64,000 nt of DNA from assembly GCF_002117125.1 (NCBI RefSeq), contig NZ_CP019344.1, positions 2,942,501 to 3,006,500 of the forward strand. The letters are read 5' to 3'. Both the position numbers and the translations under genes were made by a program. The notes under the pieces are model-generated. The model was not told the origin of the DNA. It did not search any database and worked only from the letters and a program-made list of their open reading frames with translations. Of the stretch, positions 61,300 through 64,000 are shown piece by piece (the first letter of the stretch is position 1; every line of letters starts with the position of its first letter). The DNA is from Nonlabens spongiae. GTDB taxonomy: Bacteria > Bacteroidota > Bacteroidia > Flavobacteriales > Flavobacteriaceae.

Positions 61300-61863
61300 A
61301 TGACTAACTTTGTCTTAAATAATGCTATTTTGAGCAAACTCAAGCCTTATTATCCAGTATTCAAATTTGTAGGGATTTTTGCAGGTATCTACGTGATCTT
61401 GTCGTTGTTGTATTACCTCTACACGAGCCAAGACTGGACTGGGGTAAACTATCCAGATCCAGTCACTTCACACGTGAGTCACCAGACTAAGGAATTACTG
61501 CAGCTATTAGGTTACAACGCAACTATTGAAAACACGGCGCAACTCCCTTCCATCAATCTTTTCATCGATGGGAATATTGTTTTCAGGGTCATCGAGGGCT
61601 GCAATGCCATGAGTGTAAGCATTCTGTTTCTTGCTTTTGTTCTCGCTTTCGCGAAAGCGTGGAAAAAAACGCTCCTTTTCTGTTTATTTGGAGTCTTGGC
61701 GATTTATGCGGTTAATTTGTTCAGGCTCGTGCTACTGGCGGTAATTTTTGTAGATCATCCTGATTATGCGCATACTGCTCACGATTTGATCTTCCCAGCG
61801 ATCATTTACGGAATGACCGTTTTGTTATGGATCTTCTGGATCAGAAAACCTAAGAACGCATGA
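61300..61863 (+). CDS. xrtF: Exosortase family protein XrtF
   Basis: A 187-residue polytopic protein with the exosortase triad: Cys101 (IEGCNAMS), Arg142 (VNLFRLVLL) and His161 (AHTAHDLIFP). Exosortases cleave and attach PEP-CTERM-like C-termini at the surface; variant F is typical of Flavobacteria. ATGA overlap with its partner gene. The palindrome at 61644-61659 encodes AFAKA. Confidence 0.9.
   Translation: MTNFVLNNAILSKLKPYYPVFKFVGIFAGIYVILSLLYYLYTSQDWTGVNYPDPVTSHVSHQTKELLQLLGYNATIENTAQLPSINLFIDGNIVFRVIEGCNAMSVSILFLAFVLAFAKAWKKTLLFCLFGVLAIYAVNLFRLVLLAVIFVDHPDYAHTAHDLIFPAIIYGMTVLLWIFWIRKPKNA
61644..61659. repeat. Iterated palindrome, copy within xrtF
   Basis: CGCTTTCGCGAAAGCG, read as AFAKA (residues about 116-120) at a helix end of XrtF. 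Confidence 0.8.
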
Positions 61864-62309
61864 CGGTTTCCAGGCTCATATCGTTTGTAATGATCGCTTT
61901 GTTGCTGACCGGGCTGGTATGCGTTAGAGCTTTTGAGGTAGCGATTTTTCAAGATCCCTTGCAAAGTTATTTTTTAGGTGATTTCCAGAAATATGCCTTT
62001 CCTGAGGTCAATATTTTTAAACTGATTGCGCTGACCAGTTTTAGGTTTTTGATCAACACGGTTTTGTCGCTCTGGATCTTATGGTTTCTCTACAAAAAGA
62101 AGCGATTTGTCAATGCAGCCTTATGGGTGTACCTGTTTGCGTTTGTCATCTTAATGGCTTTATTTATTATTCTATTTCAAACGAGCGGCGACCTGGGGAA
62201 AATGGCATTTTTCTACACAAGAAGATTTTTGATTCATCCTGTAATTTTATTTGTGCTGGTGGCTGGTTTCTACTTTTTGAAAAGTAAGAAACGTCTGAAT
62301 TTTGACTAA
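61860..62309 (+). CDS. Exosortase F system-associated membrane protein
   Basis: A 149-residue protein with four hydrophobic helices and the start MTVSRLISFVMIALLLTGLVCVRAFE. It matches the protein that always follows XrtF in Flavobacteria. Function is unknown but presumably aids exosortase F. Its stop overlaps the stop of the convergent sulfatase-like gene by four bases. Confidence 0.85.
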   Translation: MTVSRLISFVMIALLLTGLVCVRAFEVAIFQDPLQSYFLGDFQKYAFPEVNIFKLIALTSFRFLINTVLSLWILWFLYKKKRFVNAALWVYLFAFVILMALFIILFQTSGDLGKMAFFYTRRFLIHPVILFVLVAGFYFLKSKKRLNFD

Positions 62310-63766
62310 TTCACCTTCTCTGTTACGTGATTTCCACCACTATCAAAATAACGATAAACCTGTCTCTCGCCATTTTCTTTGATAAAAATGTAGCTACTGT
62401 CATCTGAATCTGTAACTGGTGCCTCATCATTTAGATAGGCAATAAGGTTAGGAAACAAAGAAACGCTGCTTTTGATCTGTCTACGATAGGGTTCAAAGTC
62501 GGACGGTGCGTGAACAGCAAATAGTGCGCTGAACATACTGTTTCTCAAAACAGGATCTTTGATGACACTCTCATAAACCTGCCCGGTATATTCTAATCCT
62601 ACATACCCTCCATGATCAGCTACTAAGACGATAAGCGCATTTTCATCATGCTTTTTAATCAAGGTGATCAATTCTTCAAGTTTAGGATTTACCTCCTCGA
62701 GATTTTTGAGGTATTCTTCACGCTCTTCGATCTTACCAAGTGTTTGCTTTTTTCCTGGAGTGATGTGACCAGGTTTCAGAATTTCTATAAAGGAAAAGTT
62801 GGGTTGGTCTGATTTTGTTTGACTCAGATAGGCTTTAAAATCTTCCATATAATTCAGATCGGCCCGGAATTTTGGGAAAAAATCTAAATCTTTAGATTGG
62901 ATGTTATTAAGATTATACCCGCTTTCTACATAGTTCAATCGCAGATAATTGGAACTTGAAAAAAATGAAGTTAAGTAATCGTTGTTTTTAAAAGTTTTCA
63001 AAACCTGATTGGAACCAGAGATGATTTCCCGCGCGTAGGGAAGCTCATTATGCGTAAGATTATAATTATGATAATGATGGCTCGCTGTAAAAAGTGCTGC
63101 ATTTGAACTCAGCGTAGAGCTATAATTACTTCTATACTCGTTATTGAAAATAAACCCTTCGTTTTCAAGATGGTTATAAAATTCCTTATTATCAAAAGAG
63201 TAGTAACTTTCTCTGAGCGTTTCTCTTCCAGGGTAACCATCAGGCTGGATGATATAGATATTAGGTTTTTTCTTGAAAGTTTGCTGATTCCATTTTTGAT
63301 CGTGAATCCAATCATATTTATAATCAAAAACTTCTATAAAATAAGGAGTCCAACTCACTAGACCTATTAAAAACATCGCAGCTAAAAGCAGGGTAAAAGC
63401 TTTATAAAACCGCGATAAGAAAAACACTCCTATCATAGTAGCAATACCCAAAGCAATCAGAGCCTTCAAATGAAAGCCACGATACCTGATGAAAGAGATT
63501 GCAATAGAACTGATTATTGCGAAAACCAAGAAATAGAGCTTTTTACGATCCCAGTCGTTTTTCTTGAAGAAGTAATCCAGGACCAGAAGAATGATGCTGG
63601 GAATGGCAATAAAAAGCAAAGCAAGACCGCTAAGTTGTTCCACAGAATTAACTTGGAAAAAGTTATGTCGATACGTGTAAAGTATTAAGTATAGACCGGG
63701 CAAAACACTCGCCGTCCACCAGTAATGGCGGTCGCTTTTGAGATAATCCAGCAGCTTTTGCTTCAT
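62306..63766 (-). CDS. Sulfatase-like membrane hydrolase/transferase
   Basis: A 486-residue protein: five N-terminal helices (to about 155), then an alkaline-phosphatase-fold domain beginning NIYIIQPDGYPGRE with SNAALFTASHH and VLVADHGGYVG as metal-binding segments. Resembles LTA-synthase-like phosphoethanolamine or phosphoglycerol transferases. The substrate is unknown; a surface-lipid or polysaccharide modification is likely. Overlaps the upstream methyltransferase gene by four bases. Confidence 0.8.
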   Translation of the reverse strand: MKQKLLDYLKSDRHYWWTASVLPGLYLILYTYRHNFFQVNSVEQLSGLALLFIAIPSIILLVLDYFFKKNDWDRKKLYFLVFAIISSIAISFIRYRGFHLKALIALGIATMIGVFFLSRFYKAFTLLLAAMFLIGLVSWTPYFIEVFDYKYDWIHDQKWNQQTFKKKPNIYIIQPDGYPGRETLRESYYSFDNKEFYNHLENEGFIFNNEYRSNYSSTLSSNAALFTASHHYHNYNLTHNELPYAREIISGSNQVLKTFKNNDYLTSFFSSSNYLRLNYVESGYNLNNIQSKDLDFFPKFRADLNYMEDFKAYLSQTKSDQPNFSFIEILKPGHITPGKKQTLGKIEEREEYLKNLEEVNPKLEELITLIKKHDENALIVLVADHGGYVGLEYTGQVYESVIKDPVLRNSMFSALFAVHAPSDFEPYRRQIKSSVSLFPNLIAYLNDEAPVTDSDDSSYIFIKENGERQVYRYFDSGGNHVTEKVN

Positions 63767-64000
63767 TTTTTCTGCATTAAAAACAGGGTGCGTTCTGTGC
63801 CCTCGATCTTTTCTGATTTTAGTATGGTGTAGAGTTGTTGGTACGCTTTCGCGAAAGCGTCAACTCCATAAAAATCAAATAAATGGCGCGCATCCCGCTT
63901 ACTGTCCAAAATGAACTTTACCCAACTGTCGTCTCGATCTGGAAACTCGATGATGAGGTAGGGGCTGAGCCTTGCAAAAAAGGCTGCGCTCATCTCAAAA
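63763..64000 (-). CDS. SAM-dependent methyltransferase-like C-terminus (partial)
   Basis: The frame is open to the right edge without a stop, so the gene starts beyond the window; 78 residues are visible. LSPYLIIEFPDRDDSWVKFILDSKRDARHLFDFY and IEGTERTLFLMQKK resemble the C-terminal part of class I methyltransferases. Contains the palindrome at 63844-63859 (AFAKA). Confidence 0.6.
   Translation of the reverse strand, partial: FEMSAAFFARLSPYLIIEFPDRDDSWVKFILDSKRDARHLFDFYGVDAFAKAYQQLYTILKSEKIEGTERTLFLMQKK
63844..63859. repeat. Iterated palindrome, copy near right edge
   Basis: CGCTTTCGCGAAAGCG within the partial methyltransferase-like gene, read as AFAKA. Sixth and last copy of the right-hand part. 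Confidence 0.8.

Overview
This 64 kb window looks like a chromosome segment from a marine-type member of the Flavobacteriaceae (Bacteroidota). The pointers are TAnnTTTG-type promoters, the exosortase F pair, HYC_CC_PP proteins, Bacteroidota-type integrase and TonB/ExbBD arrangements, and low GC. No species can be named from the sequence alone.

Two regions meet at about 47.98 kb. Positions 1 to about 47,980 are a genomic island or integrative element. It ends with a tyrosine recombinase (46,528-47,742, minus) facing a truncated 3' half of tRNA-Leu(TAG) at 47,979-48,035. The intact tRNA and the other island end should lie left of the window. From about 49.2 kb onward is ordinary chromosome: Usp, tRNA-Val, exbB-exbD-tonB-folC, a glutamate-dehydrogenase-family gene with nhaB, anmK, acyl-CoA dehydrogenase, galE, a GAF/fRMsr protein, exosortase F with its partner, and a sulfatase-like protein.

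Island layout: (a) 1-11.8 kb, minus strand: an ATP-cone/nuclease-like gene, then a tightly packed stress and central-carbon cassette (Usp, SDR, D-LDH-like, phosphofructokinase, dicarboxylate symporter, class I aldolase, archaeal-type GAPDH, NDH-2, Usp), then small membrane and metal-binding proteins. (b) 12.6-16.8 kb: an HMA-AraC regulator, two HYC_CC_PP proteins and a TonB receptor behind two Fur-like boxes. (c) 16.9-38.6 kb, plus strand: copper resistance, with CusA-type RND pump, TolC-type channel, a multicopper oxidase with a C-terminal barrel-like domain, Met-rich lipoprotein, DUF302 and DUF3347 proteins, heme-binding protein, permease, PepSY, DUF305, CusB with a fused DUF3347, and a second HMA-AraC regulator. 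(d) 38.6-39.65 kb: an IS982-like element with markedly higher GC. (e) 39.7-46.5 kb: methyltransferase, ArsR, two MerTP fusions, CsoR-like repressor, thiol protein, copper P-type ATPase, HMA chaperone and MtfA-like peptidase. No mercuric reductase is present.

The most unusual structure lies at the junction and just beyond it. Three tandem 0.39 kb units each carry a small GIY-YIG nuclease gene behind a copy of the tRNA-Leu 3' tail and its terminator hairpin. The distal tails have the T-loop replaced by a perfect 20-bp palindrome. A second, decayed GIY-YIG gene next to tRNA-Val (50.2-50.9 kb) has the same parts built from tRNA-Val-like sequence. This suggests a small tRNA-3'-end-associated nuclease cassette. 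A separate iterated palindrome (GCTTTCGCGAAAGC) occurs six times in the right 15 kb but once in the left 49 kb, supporting a foreign origin for the island.
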